Assembly (NCBI GenBank): GCA_945877525.1
Contig: CAMDVP010000003.1
Location: forward strand, 1 to 37,539
Reading direction: 5' to 3'
Source of the DNA: an uncultured Clostridia bacterium
GTDB taxonomy: Bacteria; Bacillota; Clostridia; Christensenellales; Aristaeellaceae
Length of the DNA stretch: 37,539 nucleotides
This document shows positions 1 through 8,568 of the stretch, one piece after another. The notes beneath the pieces were generated by a model. It was not told the DNA's origin and did no database searches. It saw only the letters and a list, made by a program, of their open reading frames with translations. The translations under genes were made by a program, and so were the position numbers. Positions within the stretch are counted from its first letter, which is position 1, and each line of letters begins with the position of its first letter.

Positions 1-168
1 CTGTCGGCTGACGCCTGCCTCCTGGGCGATCTCCCCCAGGGACATGTCCTCCTCGCAGTGGAGTTGCAGAACCAGGCGCTGCTTTTCCGTCAGCATGCCG
101 CCGTAGAAGGCAGCCAGCCAGGCCAGCTCCACCTTGCGGCTGATTTCCTCATCCTCATGCGCGGCCAT
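1..168 (-). CDS. ylxM: YlxM/UPF0122 family HTH protein, 3' part cut off by the window edge
   Basis: The 56 visible residues begin MAAHEDEEISRKVELAWLAA and continue through an YGGMLTEKQR..LQLHCEEDMSLGEIAQEAGVSRQ stretch, the helix-turn-helix pattern of the YlxM family, related to sigma region 4. In Firmicutes this small protein is encoded directly before ffh and is associated with the signal recognition particle, so ffh would be expected beyond the left edge; this is inference. The ATG ends at 168 and is preceded by GGAGGG about 6 bases upstream. A perfect sigma-A promoter lies at 212-240, so transcription of this operon starts around 205. The C-terminus is outside the window. Confidence 0.85.
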   Translation of the reverse strand, partial: MAAHEDEEISRKVELAWLAAFYGGMLTEKQRLVLQLHCEEDMSLGEIAQEAGVSRQ

Positions 169-211
169 GCGTCACCCTCCGTGTCAAGGGCATTCGGTTG
201 ACACCCTGGCT

Positions 212-240
212 ATTATACACGCATTCATCCGGCCTGTCAA
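212..240 (-). promoter_or_regulatory. Perfect sigma-A promoter for ylxM
   Basis: On the minus strand TTGACA (235-240) is followed after exactly 17 bases by TATAAT (212-217). Both hexamers match consensus at all positions. It lies between the stop of the pyruvyl transferase gene and the ylxM start, giving a leader of about 37 nt. Confidence 0.8.
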
Positions 241-261
241 GCATTTTTCCATGACAGCCGC

Positions 262-1512
262 TTATTCTCCCGCCTCCGGCCATCCCAGCAGGCGCAGCTG
301 CTCCCGGGCCAGGGCGTACAAATCCTCCGCCCGGGCATGACCCGTGCGCAGCCGCAGCCACAGCCCCGGCCGCCTGTACCACGGCAGGATGGACAGCATT
401 CGCCGTTTCGCGGCCTTTTCCATGCCCCGGCGAACCTCCGGCTCCTCCAGAATGCCGCCCAGCACCGCCTTGGCATTGTCCTCCCGCATCAGCAGGGTAA
501 ACTTTTCATGCAGGGCCGTCAGCTGCTCGCCCTCCAGGCGGTGGATTTTCTTCGCGCTGCTCATGGCCACCTGCCGCAGGCGGCAGATGCGCCAGCTTTC
601 GGCTTCCGCAGCGGGCACCATGGGCAACGGCATGCACTCCGCCCGCTCAAGCCCCGCCTTCACAGCCTGCCGCAGCCTGTCCTGCCACGCCTCCGCACCC
701 GGCGGATTTGTCCAGGGCGCCAGCCCTTCGCTACGCACCCGGCGGATGAATTCCTTCACCGGCAGGGTATGCACCATACCATCCATAGGCGCAAAGCGGG
801 TCACGTCCTCGTAGCCGCCATTGTAGAGCAGCAGCACCGGCGTGCCCAGCGCAAGGCAGGCCATAGCGCAGTGCAGGCGACGGGTGATGACGAAGCGCGC
901 CCCCGCGTATATCCTGACCAGCGCCCGCGCGGCCTCCATGCGTCGCCGGAAATCCCCGTCGGGGGCGGAGTTGTGGTGGGACATTTCCCGTACCTCCACC
1001 CCTGTCGCAAATTCCCGCACCACCGCCGCAGCCTCCGGCGGAATGTCCACGCAGCAGGCGTAGGGCTGCTCTTCCCGCCCGTCTGTCTCGGGCCGGCGCA
1101 GCGTCAGCGTCACGCAGCCCGTCAGTTCGCAGGGGATGCCCGCCTGTTCCATCAGGCGACAGGTGCTCTCATCCCGGCAATAGACGGGCGCGCAGCTGCG
1201 CAGATACGCAAGCCCCGCACCGTCCAGCTGGCAGAAGGGAATCCCCCACACATCCTCCGCGGAGGCATGGATCCCCACGCAGACCGGGGCAATCCGCCCG
1301 TCCGGCAGCCAATGGGCCGATTCCTTCAGCACGCTGCCGCATAGAAGCGCCGTCACCCGGTCGCCCTTTCCCACGTCTGAAAGGGGCATGTCCAGCCTGC
1401 CTGCGTCCAGCACCCTGTCTACCCGCGGCAGCAGCTCCACGGCGGCCAGCGTGCGCAGATCGTCTCCCAGGTTGTCCGAATCCTTCTGCCAGGCAATGGC
1501 GTATTGAATCAT
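262..1512 (-). CDS. Polysaccharide pyruvyl transferase family protein
   Basis: This 416-residue protein has the layout of the PF04230 family, which transfers pyruvate ketals from PEP to sugars of cell-wall or exopolysaccharides (CsaB, WcaK types). Visible signs are the N-terminal NLGDDL motif near residue 15, typical of the family (GxxNxGDxxL), and the C-terminal RRLHCAMACLALGTPVLLLYN segment at about residues 210-230, which matches the family's conserved R-x-H-x3-A-x3-G-x-P block. The last 120 residues are charged and helical and have no assignment. No signal peptide or membrane segment, so it should be cytosolic. It starts 21 bp after the carboxypeptidase gene and is probably co-transcribed with it, fitting a cell-envelope role. 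Acceptor sugar unknown. Confidence 0.75.
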   Translation of the reverse strand: MIQYAIAWQKDSDNLGDDLRTLAAVELLPRVDRVLDAGRLDMPLSDVGKGDRVTALLCGSVLKESAHWLPDGRIAPVCVGIHASAEDVWGIPFCQLDGAGLAYLRSCAPVYCRDESTCRLMEQAGIPCELTGCVTLTLRRPETDGREEQPYACCVDIPPEAAAVVREFATGVEVREMSHHNSAPDGDFRRRMEAARALVRIYAGARFVITRRLHCAMACLALGTPVLLLYNGGYEDVTRFAPMDGMVHTLPVKEFIRRVRSEGLAPWTNPPGAEAWQDRLRQAVKAGLERAECMPLPMVPAAEAESWRICRLRQVAMSSAKKIHRLEGEQLTALHEKFTLLMREDNAKAVLGGILEEPEVRRGMEKAAKRRMLSILPWYRRPGLWLRLRTGHARAEDLYALAREQLRLLGWPEAGE

Positions 1513-1533
1513 TCCCGTGAACTCCTTTGGCGG

Positions 1534-2610
1534 TTATAGACGGCCGTAGCGGCTGATGTATTCCTCCAGGCACAGCCCTTCGTCGCGCATGACGCGGGCA
1601 TGCTCCGTCCCTACATAGCGGACGTGCCAGGGCTCGGCCAGAAAGCCGGTAATCTGTTCCTTTTCCTTGGTGTAGCGCAGGATGAAGCCGTAGTCCCAGC
1701 AGTTGGCCGCCAGCCACACGGCCTGCTCAGTGTCCTTGAAAAAAGCCCCCGGTACCGTCAGGTCGAAGGCCAGGCCCAGGTGATGCTCGCTGGCGCCGGG
1801 ATCGGCCACGGTCAGGCGGGTGGCGCTGACGGCGTCGGCATGGCTGAGATTGTTTTTGGTTTCATATTCCCGCACCTGCTCATCAAACAGCGCCTGCTGC
1901 TTTTCTACCGTGCGGTAGCCCGCGCTGATCTGCCACACGGTCAGCCCGTCCCCATGGGCAGCCTGCAGCATGGCTGTAAGGGCCTCCAGGGCCACCCGTT
2001 CCCCCAGCATGGCGCTGTCCTTGACGGTTGCCGCTTCGCCGCACACCTCGCAGACCAGCGCCAGTTCCGCAGGCTGATACCCCTCGGGGAGCAGGCTGTC
2101 CCGGTTGACCAGCAGGGGCAGGCCGTCTGCGCGTATCCACGGGACTGAAGCCGAGGTGGGCGCGGGTACGGCGGTTTCCGCGGGAACATAGGGCTCGGCG
2201 GAGGGGGAATACAGCGTGCTTCGGGTGCTTTCGCCCACCACGCCGTCCGCGTCCAGCCCGTTCTGCCGCTGGAAGGCCATCACCGCCGCCTTGGTTCCCG
2301 CACCGAACTGCCCGTCAATTTCCCCGTTATAGTAGCCCAGGGCCTGCAGCCGCGCCTGCAGGCTCTTGACCTCCTCGCCCTGGGAGCCCGTGCGCAAAAC
2401 CGGCGCGGAGGTGGGTACGGAGGGATCGGGGGTCACCTGCATCACGTTGCCCGCCACGGGCTCCGGGGTGGGGGTGGTGCGCATTTCCACAAAGGTCATA
2501 TCCACCAGGCTGGCCACGCGCACCCCCAGCACCGCCGCGGCGATGATCATAACGCCAAGGAGAATCAATCCGATAACCCGTTTGGGGTTGGTTTTCCGTT
2601 TCTGCTGCAT
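1534..2610 (-). CDS. Membrane-anchored D,D-carboxypeptidase (VanY/DacB-like) with PG-binding domain
   Basis: The chosen ATG at 2610 follows a GAGG ribosome site about 9 bases upstream and a promoter at 2632-2660; a longer frame upstream would run through the promoter and terminator and is rejected. The 358-residue product has a positively charged N-terminus and one membrane segment (about 12-32), a Thr/Pro-rich spacer, a peptidoglycan-binding type 1 domain (about 75-135, with LQARLQALGYYNGEIDGQFG) and a VanY-type peptidase domain. Zinc ligands are visible as SEHHLGLAFD (H-x6-D) and EPWH near the C-terminus, with the SAGYR motif ahead of them. Such enzymes trim the terminal D-Ala from muropeptides outside the membrane. 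It precedes the pyruvyl transferase gene by 21 bp. A role in vancomycin resistance is not implied; no vanH/A/X genes are near. Confidence 0.85.
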   Translation of the reverse strand: MQQKRKTNPKRVIGLILLGVMIIAAAVLGVRVASLVDMTFVEMRTTPTPEPVAGNVMQVTPDPSVPTSAPVLRTGSQGEEVKSLQARLQALGYYNGEIDGQFGAGTKAAVMAFQRQNGLDADGVVGESTRSTLYSPSAEPYVPAETAVPAPTSASVPWIRADGLPLLVNRDSLLPEGYQPAELALVCEVCGEAATVKDSAMLGERVALEALTAMLQAAHGDGLTVWQISAGYRTVEKQQALFDEQVREYETKNNLSHADAVSATRLTVADPGASEHHLGLAFDLTVPGAFFKDTEQAVWLAANCWDYGFILRYTKEKEQITGFLAEPWHVRYVGTEHARVMRDEGLCLEEYISRYGRL

Positions 2611-2631
2611 ATGTATCAACCTCACATCCTC

Positions 2632-2660
2632 AGTATACGACAGTTTCCGCGCCGTGGCAA
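2632..2660 (-). promoter_or_regulatory. Sigma-A promoter for the D,D-carboxypeptidase gene
   Basis: Minus-strand TTGCCA (2655-2660), 17-base spacer, TATACT (2632-2637). Five and four matches to the -10 and -35 consensus. About 20 bases separate it from the start codon. Confidence 0.65.
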
Positions 2661-2675
2661 GGGGCGGGGCCGGTG

Positions 2676-2711
2676 GAAAGAAAAAGCAGAGCGCAAACGT
2701 CGGCGCTCTGC
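2676..2711 (-). terminator. Intrinsic terminator of the rph/rdgB-yfcE-nadE operon
   Basis: GCAGAGCGC (2686-2694) and GCGCTCTGC (2703-2711) form a perfect 9-bp stem around an 8-base loop. Read on the minus strand the stem is followed by TTTTTCTTTCC. It starts 15 bases after the nadE stop codon. Confidence 0.85.
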
Positions 2712-2726
2712 GGATATACGAAGGAA

Positions 2727-4658
2727 TCACAGGGCCTCGCATTCCTCCAGCCAGGCCCGGGCCTGGGCGTCGGAGGGCATGCGCCAGTCGCCCCGGGGGC
2801 TGAGGGCCACCGAGCCGATTTTCACCCCGTCGGGCATGCAGTTGCGCTTAAACTGCTGGGTGAAGAAGCGGCGGTAGAAGTTCTTCAGCCATTTCAGGAT
2901 TGTCGCCCGGTCATACGCGCCGTCAAAGGCCGTGCAGCACAGGGCATAGATCTTCCCCGGCCGGTAGCCGAAGCGCACCGCGTAGTACAGGAAGAAGTCG
3001 TGCAGCTCGTACGGGCCGATAAGATCCTCGGTCTGCTGGACAATATTGCCCTGCTCGTCGGGCGGCAGAAGCTCCGGGCTGATGGGCGTATTCAGAATGC
3101 GCCGCAGCGTATCCCGGGCCGGAGCAAACTCCGGCAGTTCGCCCGCCGTCTGGATCACCCAGCGCACCAGGGTCTTGGGCACGCCGCTGTTCACCCCATA
3201 CATGCTCATGTGGTCGGCGTTGTAGGTGCACCAGCCCAGCGCGATTTCGGACAGGTCGCCCGTACCCAGCACAATGCCCCCCAGGTCGTTGGCCACGTCC
3301 ATCAGCACCTGGGTGCGCTCCCGGGCCTGGGCGTTTTCATAGGTCACACTGTGGTCGCTTTCGTCATGGCCAATGTCCTTCAAATGCAGCCGCACCGCCT
3401 CGTGGATGGGAATCTCCCGCATGCTCACCCCCAGGGCGCGCATCAGATCCAGCGCGGATTGATACGTCCAGTCCGTGGTGCCAAAGCAGGGCATGGTCAC
3501 CCCCGTGATGTTCTCCCGGGGCAGACCCATCAGGTCTACCGCCTTGCAGGCCGCCAGCAGCGCCAGGGTGGAATCCAGCCCGCCGGAAATACCCACCACC
3601 ACCCTGCCGCCGGTGATGCCCATACGGCGCGCCAGGGCATGGGCCTGCATGGCGAAAATCTGTCTGCAGCGCTCCTGCCTCAACCTTTCGTCCGAGGGGA
3701 TGAAGGGATGCCGCGGCACATGATAATCCGCCGATTCGCCATCCGGCAGCAGGAGGGAAATGTCCATGCGTGTCCGATGGGCCTGTCCATCAGTATGCCG
3801 CGCCGCGCAGTCGCCAAAGCTCTGTTGCCTGCGGCGGTCGGCCCGGATACGCTCCACGTCGATGTCAGCGGTAATGAGATAGTCGTCGTCTATATACCCG
3901 TCGTTTTCCCGAAGGGTAGAGCCGCAGCAGGAAACCATGCTGTGCCCGGAAAACACCAGGTCGCTGGTGGATTCGCCGCTGCCCGCCGACACATACACAT
4001 AGCCGCACAGACAACGGGCAGACTGCTGTCGCACCAGTTCCTGCCGGTACTCCCGCTTGGCAATCAGCTCGTTGGAGGCGGAGAGGTTCAGGATAATCTC
4101 CGCGCCGTCAAGGGCCAGCAGGGTGCTTGGCGGGAGGGGCGACCAGAGATCCTCGCACAGCTCCACGCCGAGGGTTACGCCGTCCACGCTGACCGTCACG
4201 GCCGGCGCGGCGGACAGCGGCCATTCCCTGCCGCAGAGCGTCGCGGTCACCACGCGGCCCTTCTCCGGGCTGTGAAACCAGCGCTTTTCGTAGAACTCGC
4301 CGTTATTGGGCAGGCAGGTCTTGGGGGTGATGCTCACAATGCCCCCATGGGTCAGCAGCACGGCGCAGTTGTACAGGCAGCCATCCGCCTCCACAGGCGC
4401 GCCCACCACGGCGGCAACGCCCTCCGGCATGCCTTCCGAAAGCGCCTGCAGGCCCGCTTCCACCTCATGCAGCAGCGTTTGCTGGAAGAACAGGTCGCCG
4501 CAGGTATACCCGGTCAGCGACAATTCGGGAAACACCACCAGCGCGGCATGCTTTTGTACGGCCTCCGTCAGCAGGCGCAGTTGTTCCGCCACATTGGCCT
4601 CCACATCTGCCAGGTGCAGGCGGGGCACCGCGCAGCCCACACGAACGATTCCTTCCAT
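2727..4658 (-). CDS. nadE: Glutamine-dependent NAD+ synthetase
   Basis: NadE makes NAD+ from nicotinate adenine dinucleotide using ATP and ammonia released from glutamine. The 643-residue protein is the long two-domain form. The N-terminal nitrilase-type glutaminase carries the catalytic triad E45 (FPELSLTGY), K113 (TPKTCLPN) and C168 (GVELCEDLW). The C-terminal synthetase carries the PP-loop SGGLDS at 358-363, followed by GTGDLSEIALGW and YGVNSGVPKTLV, both typical. The start is placed at the second ATG (4658) because a GGGGG ribosome site sits 6 bases upstream of it, while the first ATG at 4664 directly abuts that site. It follows the yfcE-type gene by 13 bases and ends just before a terminator, so it is the last gene of that operon. 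Confidence 0.95.
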   Translation of the reverse strand: MEGIVRVGCAVPRLHLADVEANVAEQLRLLTEAVQKHAALVVFPELSLTGYTCGDLFFQQTLLHEVEAGLQALSEGMPEGVAAVVGAPVEADGCLYNCAVLLTHGGIVSITPKTCLPNNGEFYEKRWFHSPEKGRVVTATLCGREWPLSAAPAVTVSVDGVTLGVELCEDLWSPLPPSTLLALDGAEIILNLSASNELIAKREYRQELVRQQSARCLCGYVYVSAGSGESTSDLVFSGHSMVSCCGSTLRENDGYIDDDYLITADIDVERIRADRRRQQSFGDCAARHTDGQAHRTRMDISLLLPDGESADYHVPRHPFIPSDERLRQERCRQIFAMQAHALARRMGITGGRVVVGISGGLDSTLALLAACKAVDLMGLPRENITGVTMPCFGTTDWTYQSALDLMRALGVSMREIPIHEAVRLHLKDIGHDESDHSVTYENAQARERTQVLMDVANDLGGIVLGTGDLSEIALGWCTYNADHMSMYGVNSGVPKTLVRWVIQTAGELPEFAPARDTLRRILNTPISPELLPPDEQGNIVQQTEDLIGPYELHDFFLYYAVRFGYRPGKIYALCCTAFDGAYDRATILKWLKNFYRRFFTQQFKRNCMPDGVKIGSVALSPRGDWRMPSDAQARAWLEECEAL

Positions 4659-4671
4659 GCTCATCCCCCGT

Positions 4672-5154
4672 TCAATAGGACAAAAGATTCACCCGCGGGC
4701 GGCCTTCATTCAGTTCCAGCAGCGCCAGATGGCCGTCCGCAGCGCTGCCGGGATTGATCATCAGGGTACGCCTCGTTTCCACGCAGGGGCTGTGGGTGTG
4801 GCCGAACAGCGTCACCGTGCAGCCCCGCTCATACGCCGCCTCATCCAGATCGGTGTAGGTGCTCTTGACCCGGTACAGGTGCCCGTGAGTCATGAACACG
4901 CTTGTTCCGCCCAGGGGCACCACCCGCATATCCGGCACATCATGGGCACAGAAGTCGCAATTTCCCCGCACACCGTACAGCAGCGCATGCTCGTCCCTGG
5001 CACGGATGAAATTCTCCAGCCGGGCAAAGTCGCCGGCGCCGTCGCCGCAGTGGAGATAGGTGTCCACTGGGCCAAGAGTCTTCCATGCCTGCTCCAGCAG
5101 CCAGCGAACCGTCGTTTCCTCCCCGTGGGTGTCGCTGAGGACGATTATTCGCAT
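4672..5154 (-). CDS. yfcE: YfcE/MJ0936-type metallophosphoesterase (YsnB-like)
   Basis: A 160-residue single-domain metallophosphoesterase. Metal-binding motifs appear in the standard order: D-x-H in LSDTHG (residues 7-11), GDGAGDF, GNCD, then MTHGHL and the last GHTH motif in LFGHTHSP. Family members hydrolyse phosphodiesters with Mn2+ or similar; the natural substrate is not known. In Bacillus the homologue YsnB lies after rph and ysnA, the same order as here. Its ATG overlaps the end of the rph/rdgB fusion by 10 nt, so the two are translationally coupled. Cytosolic; no targeting sequence. Confidence 0.85.
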   Translation of the reverse strand: MRIIVLSDTHGEETTVRWLLEQAWKTLGPVDTYLHCGDGAGDFARLENFIRARDEHALLYGVRGNCDFCAHDVPDMRVVPLGGTSVFMTHGHLYRVKSTYTDLDEAAYERGCTVTLFGHTHSPCVETRRTLMINPGSAADGHLALLELNEGRPRVNLLSY

Positions 5155-6470
5155 TCGCCCTGCACTTCCTTCATGATCGCCAGCATTTTTTCGCAGGCCC
5201 TTGCTCGATGGCTGACCTGATTCTTTTCCTCCTCGGTCAGCTCGGCAAAGGTCTTACCCAGGGGCTCGTAGAGGAACAGCGGGTCATAGCCGAAGCCGCC
5301 GTTGCCCCGCTCCTCCTCCAGCAGCACCCCGGGGCAGGAGCCCTCGGCCACCAGCGCCTCACGCCCGGGAATCTTCAGCGCAATGGCGCACTGGAAAGCC
5401 GCGGCGCGGGCGGTTTTGCCCTTCATCCGGCGCAAAAGCAGGGCGTTGTTGGCCGCGTCGTCCCCATGTACGCCAGCATAGCGGGCGGAAAGCACCCCTG
5501 GCTCGCCGTCCAGAGCGTCCACGGTCAATCCGCTGTCGTCCGCCAGGGTGGGCAGACCGGTGGCGGCGCACACCGCCTCCGCCTTCAGCACAGCATTTCC
5601 GGCAAAGGTGGCGGCGTTCTCGTCAATATCCCCACGGAAGCCGGCGGTTTTCATGGATACCACGGTGTAGTAGTCCCCGAAGATGTGCTGCAGCTCCCGC
5701 AGCTTATGGGCGTTGCCGCTGGCCACCACCAGGGGCGGCTTGGGGCAGATGTGCCGCGCACGCTCGCCAAGGGCCTCGCGCTGGGCGCGCATCAGATTTT
5801 CCACGCCCTGCCTGCCGTAGGAGGTCAGCACCGCCAGCTCCTCCGGGGTAAAGGCCCGGCCCTCGCCGGTGCCCTGCAATTCGATGAACTCGCCCCTCTC
5901 GTTCATGACCACGTTCATGTCCACCTGGGCGCTGCTGTCCTCCTGATAGCATAGGTCCAGACAGGGCACGTTATCCACCACGCCGCAGGAAATGGCCGCC
6001 ACCTGATGCACAATGGGGGAAGCCAGCAGCTTGCCCTCGGCCATCAGCCTGTCCACGGCGCAGGTGAGCGCCACCATGGCCCCGGTGATAGACGCGGTGC
6101 GGGTGCCGCCGTCGGCCTCCAGCACGTCGCAGTCCAGGGTGATGGTGCGCTCGCCCAGCTTGGTCATGTCCACCGCCTGGCGCAGCGAGCGGCCAATCAG
6201 CCGCTGAATTTCCACGCTGCGGCCGTCCTTCTTGATGCCGTCGCGCTTCTTGCGCTGGGTGGTGGATGCAGGCAGCATGGCATACTCCGCCGTGATCCAA
6301 CCCTGTCCCTTGCCCTTGAGGAAGGGCGGCACACCCTCCTCCACCGAAGCCGTGCAGATAACCCGGGTATTCCCCGTGGCAATCAGGCAGGAGCCTGCCG
6401 CCGTGCGCACAAAATCCGTCTGAATCTCCACCGGGCGGGCCTGCGCGGCCATTCGTCCGTCCTGACGCAT
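5145..6470 (-). CDS. rph: Fused RNase PH and XTP/dITP (HAM1-like) pyrophosphatase
   Basis: One uninterrupted frame of 441 residues holds two enzymes. Residues 1-240 are RNase PH, which trims tRNA 3' ends with phosphate: the MRQDGR start, LPASTTQRKKRDG, GRSVEIQRLIGRSLR and DCDVLEADGGTRTASI are family landmarks. Residues from about 247 to the end are the RdgB/HAM1 domain, which hydrolyses non-canonical ITP/XTP/dITP: SGNAHKLREL, TLADDSGLTVDALDGEPGVLSARYAG (split here as the conserved ADDSGL and SARYAG), GNGGFGYDPLF and SHRARA. A linker of only about 7 residues joins them. The start at 6470 is preferred over 6479 because GGAAGG lies 8 bases before it. No convincing promoter was found in the 150 bases upstream. 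In Bacillus these are separate genes, rph and ysnA. Confidence 0.9.
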   Translation of the reverse strand: MRQDGRMAAQARPVEIQTDFVRTAAGSCLIATGNTRVICTASVEEGVPPFLKGKGQGWITAEYAMLPASTTQRKKRDGIKKDGRSVEIQRLIGRSLRQAVDMTKLGERTITLDCDVLEADGGTRTASITGAMVALTCAVDRLMAEGKLLASPIVHQVAAISCGVVDNVPCLDLCYQEDSSAQVDMNVVMNERGEFIELQGTGEGRAFTPEELAVLTSYGRQGVENLMRAQREALGERARHICPKPPLVVASGNAHKLRELQHIFGDYYTVVSMKTAGFRGDIDENAATFAGNAVLKAEAVCAATGLPTLADDSGLTVDALDGEPGVLSARYAGVHGDDAANNALLLRRMKGKTARAAAFQCAIALKIPGREALVAEGSCPGVLLEEERGNGGFGYDPLFLYEPLGKTFAELTEEEKNQVSHRARACEKMLAIMKEVQGECE

Positions 6471-6622
6471 GTTCTTCATCCTTCCTTCATATCAGCATAC
6501 CGTGTTTATGTTCTCGCCGCACCCGGCGCATTCCTGCCCGCAAACCGCCATTTTTCGTCTCAATACCGCAGCGTGTCCGCCCCATTTCCAAGGCAGTTGT
6601 GATATCATGATCGGGGGGATAT

Positions 6623-7666
6623 TCATTCGCCCGAATACCGGCGGATCATATCGTCCACCCAGGCGTTCCATTCCTCGTCCGTCTCCTGGCATTCCGGGTG
6701 GGCGTCCATGTACAGGATAGAGCGGCGCACCCCGTCCCGATAGGGCATCAGGAAGCGGAAGCCCGGCACAAAGCGCCGCAGCTTGCTGTTGTCAAACACG
6801 GCGGTCTGTGCCTTGTCCCCCAGGAGGCTTTCCCGCAGCTCGGTCTTCTCGCGAATCAGCGCGTCGCTGGCCACATGTACAATGCGAGGCTCCGGCGCGC
6901 CGGCGGCCTGGGCCAGTGTCCGGGCGAAGGCGTCCCATGTCATGCACTCGTCCTGGGTGATGTGGAAGTCCTCGCCCAGGGTGTCGGGATTGGCCATCAG
7001 TCCGGCCAGGGCGCGGGCAAAGTCGCTGTTGTGGGTGATGGTCCAGAACACCGTGCCGTCGCCGGGGATGAGAATCGGTTTTCCCTCCCGCAGGCGGCGC
7101 AGCAGGGTGTAGGACTTCTTCGGCCGCAGCACGAAGGGAATATCCCGATCGCCATAGGTATAGCTGGGTCGCACGATGGTCAAGGGGAAGCCCTGCTGAC
7201 GGTAGGCCGCGCGGAAAATGCCCTCGCAGAGAATTTTGTTCTGCGCATAGGGCGAGAAGGGGTTGAACTGGGGCGTTTTTTCCGATACCATCAGGGTGCG
7301 GGGCGGCTTTTCATAGGTCATGGCGGTGGATATGAACACATACCGTCCGCATTTGCCGAGAAACTGCTTCACCCGGCGCTCCGCCTGGTCCGGGGTGTAG
7401 GTGAGGAAATCCACCACCACGTCGAAGCGTCGGCCCTCCAGGGCGGCGGCCATGGCCGCGTCGTCGTTCACATCGCAGACAAGCTGCTCCACGCCCTTTG
7501 GCAGCAGGCGGCTTCCGCGGTTCAGGCAGGTGACATGGCAGGTGGGGCGCAGATGCTCCATCACCCCTGTGGAGATGGTACCCGTGCCGCCCAGCAGCAG
7601 CCATGAGCGGCAAAGCTGATCCGAGGTTGTCATTTCTCCGGACAAGAAGGTTTTCAGGTGCTTCAT
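6623..7666 (-). CDS. NAD(P)-dependent epimerase/dehydratase family protein
   Basis: The 347-residue product is an extended short-chain dehydrogenase. The nucleotide-binding glycine motif reads LLGGTGTISTG (residues 24-34) and the catalytic Tyr-x3-Lys pair is in YAQNK. IVRPSYTYG and the later PGDGT/ WTITHNSDFA stretch are typical of nucleotide-sugar epimerases and their relatives in which the chemistry has diverged, including chloroplast RNA-binding types. The exact substrate cannot be read from sequence. The ATG at 7666 has AAGGAG 8 bases upstream. A longer frame continues upstream across pgsA on the other strand and is not coding. It is divergent from pgsA with an 81-base gap. No clear terminator follows. 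Confidence 0.75.
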   Translation of the reverse strand: MKHLKTFLSGEMTTSDQLCRSWLLLGGTGTISTGVMEHLRPTCHVTCLNRGSRLLPKGVEQLVCDVNDDAAMAAALEGRRFDVVVDFLTYTPDQAERRVKQFLGKCGRYVFISTAMTYEKPPRTLMVSEKTPQFNPFSPYAQNKILCEGIFRAAYRQQGFPLTIVRPSYTYGDRDIPFVLRPKKSYTLLRRLREGKPILIPGDGTVFWTITHNSDFARALAGLMANPDTLGEDFHITQDECMTWDAFARTLAQAAGAPEPRIVHVASDALIREKTELRESLLGDKAQTAVFDNSKLRRFVPGFRFLMPYRDGVRRSILYMDAHPECQETDEEWNAWVDDMIRRYSGE

Positions 7667-7747
7667 CGCGAATACTCCTTTGGCGTGTAATCTTTTTTCA
7701 ACCTTACCACGCCGCAGCTGATTTGTCCAGCGGAAAGGGTCGATACC

Positions 7748-8323
7748 ATGAGAAAACTGTTTGAAAAGTACTTCACCGACATCTGGAATGTGCCCAACGT
7801 GCTCACCATGCTGCGCCTGGCGCTGATTCCCGTCTTTGTGGCGCTGTTCGCCACCGGGCATGACAAGCTGGCCCTCCTCACCTTCCTGGCAGCCAGCTTC
7901 ACCGACTTTCTGGACGGCTATCTGGCCCGCAAGAACAACCAGATTACCGCCTTCGGCAAGCTGATGGATCCCCTGGCCGACAAGGTGATGGTCTGCACGG
8001 CGCTTTTGTGCCAGGGCATCAAGGGCGTTTTCCCCTGGGCTGCCATTGCCATCGTGATGGGCAAAGAGCTGCTGATGGTGCTGGGCGGCGTGTTCATGCT
8101 GCGCAACGATGTGGTGGTGTACAGCAATATGCTGGGCAAGCTGGCCCAGTGCTGCTTTATTCTGGCCCTGACGCTGAGCTTTTTCCATGCAGAGTTTGTC
8201 GCCTGGGGACATCCGCTGGATCGGATTGTCCTGTGGCTCTCCGTTGTCATGACCATCTGCGCGCTGATTGATTACGCCGTAGGGGCTTTCAAAACCCTGC
8301 AGGCCAAGCGAGCCGGACAGTAA
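7748..8323 (+). CDS. pgsA: CDP-diacylglycerol-glycerol-3-phosphate 3-phosphatidyltransferase
   Basis: PgsA makes phosphatidylglycerophosphate, the committed step to phosphatidylglycerol and cardiolipin, in the cytoplasmic membrane. The 191-residue, multi-pass protein carries the CDP-alcohol phosphotransferase signature DG-x2-AR-x8-G-x3-D-x3-D in DGYLARKNNQ...GKLMDPLADK (residues about 56-78), and the N-terminal WNVPNVLTMLRL typical of PgsA. A GGAAAGGG ribosome site lies 8 bases before the ATG. It is the only plus-strand gene of this stretch, stands alone and ends before a strong hairpin terminator. I saw no good promoter in the 81-base divergent gap. Confidence 0.92.
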   Translation: MRKLFEKYFTDIWNVPNVLTMLRLALIPVFVALFATGHDKLALLTFLAASFTDFLDGYLARKNNQITAFGKLMDPLADKVMVCTALLCQGIKGVFPWAAIAIVMGKELLMVLGGVFMLRNDVVVYSNMLGKLAQCCFILALTLSFFHAEFVAWGHPLDRIVLWLSVVMTICALIDYAVGAFKTLQAKRAGQ

Positions 8324-8335
8324 CCGGATAGAAAC

Positions 8336-8380
8336 GAAAGCGGGCTTTCCCCCAACCGAGGGAAAGCCCACTTTCATTTC
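8336..8380 (+). terminator. pgsA terminator
   Basis: GGGCTTTCCC (8342-8351) pairs with GGGAAAGCCC (8360-8369) around an 8-base loop, and GAAAG (8336-8340) with CTTTC (8371-8375) extends the stem. A T-rich tract follows. It begins 12 bases after the pgsA stop. Confidence 0.75.
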
Positions 8381-8568
8381 TCCCTAAACCTCCGCAAAAA
8401 CAATCCCCCATCGGTGCGACAGCCCCCACGCCAGGGAACGGTGGGTAAGCCGCTGCCCCAACCGTGTGGCGCTTTAGCGCCCCTCCCGAGCGCGGCATGG
8501 CGCCCCCGCGAGGTGTTCTTAGCGCGGCGCCCCATGGGTGCGCGCGCAAGGTATTAGGATACGGGGGT

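Noticed and set aside
2673..4757. Long plus-strand open frame opposite nadE
   Set aside because: It is a GC-rich antisense shadow: His/Gln/Arg-rich translation, no ribosome site and no family features, while the minus strand encodes intact NadE.
7667..8377. Upstream extension of the epimerase frame across pgsA
   Set aside because: It lies antisense to an intact pgsA, and a good ribosome site fixes the epimerase start at 7666.
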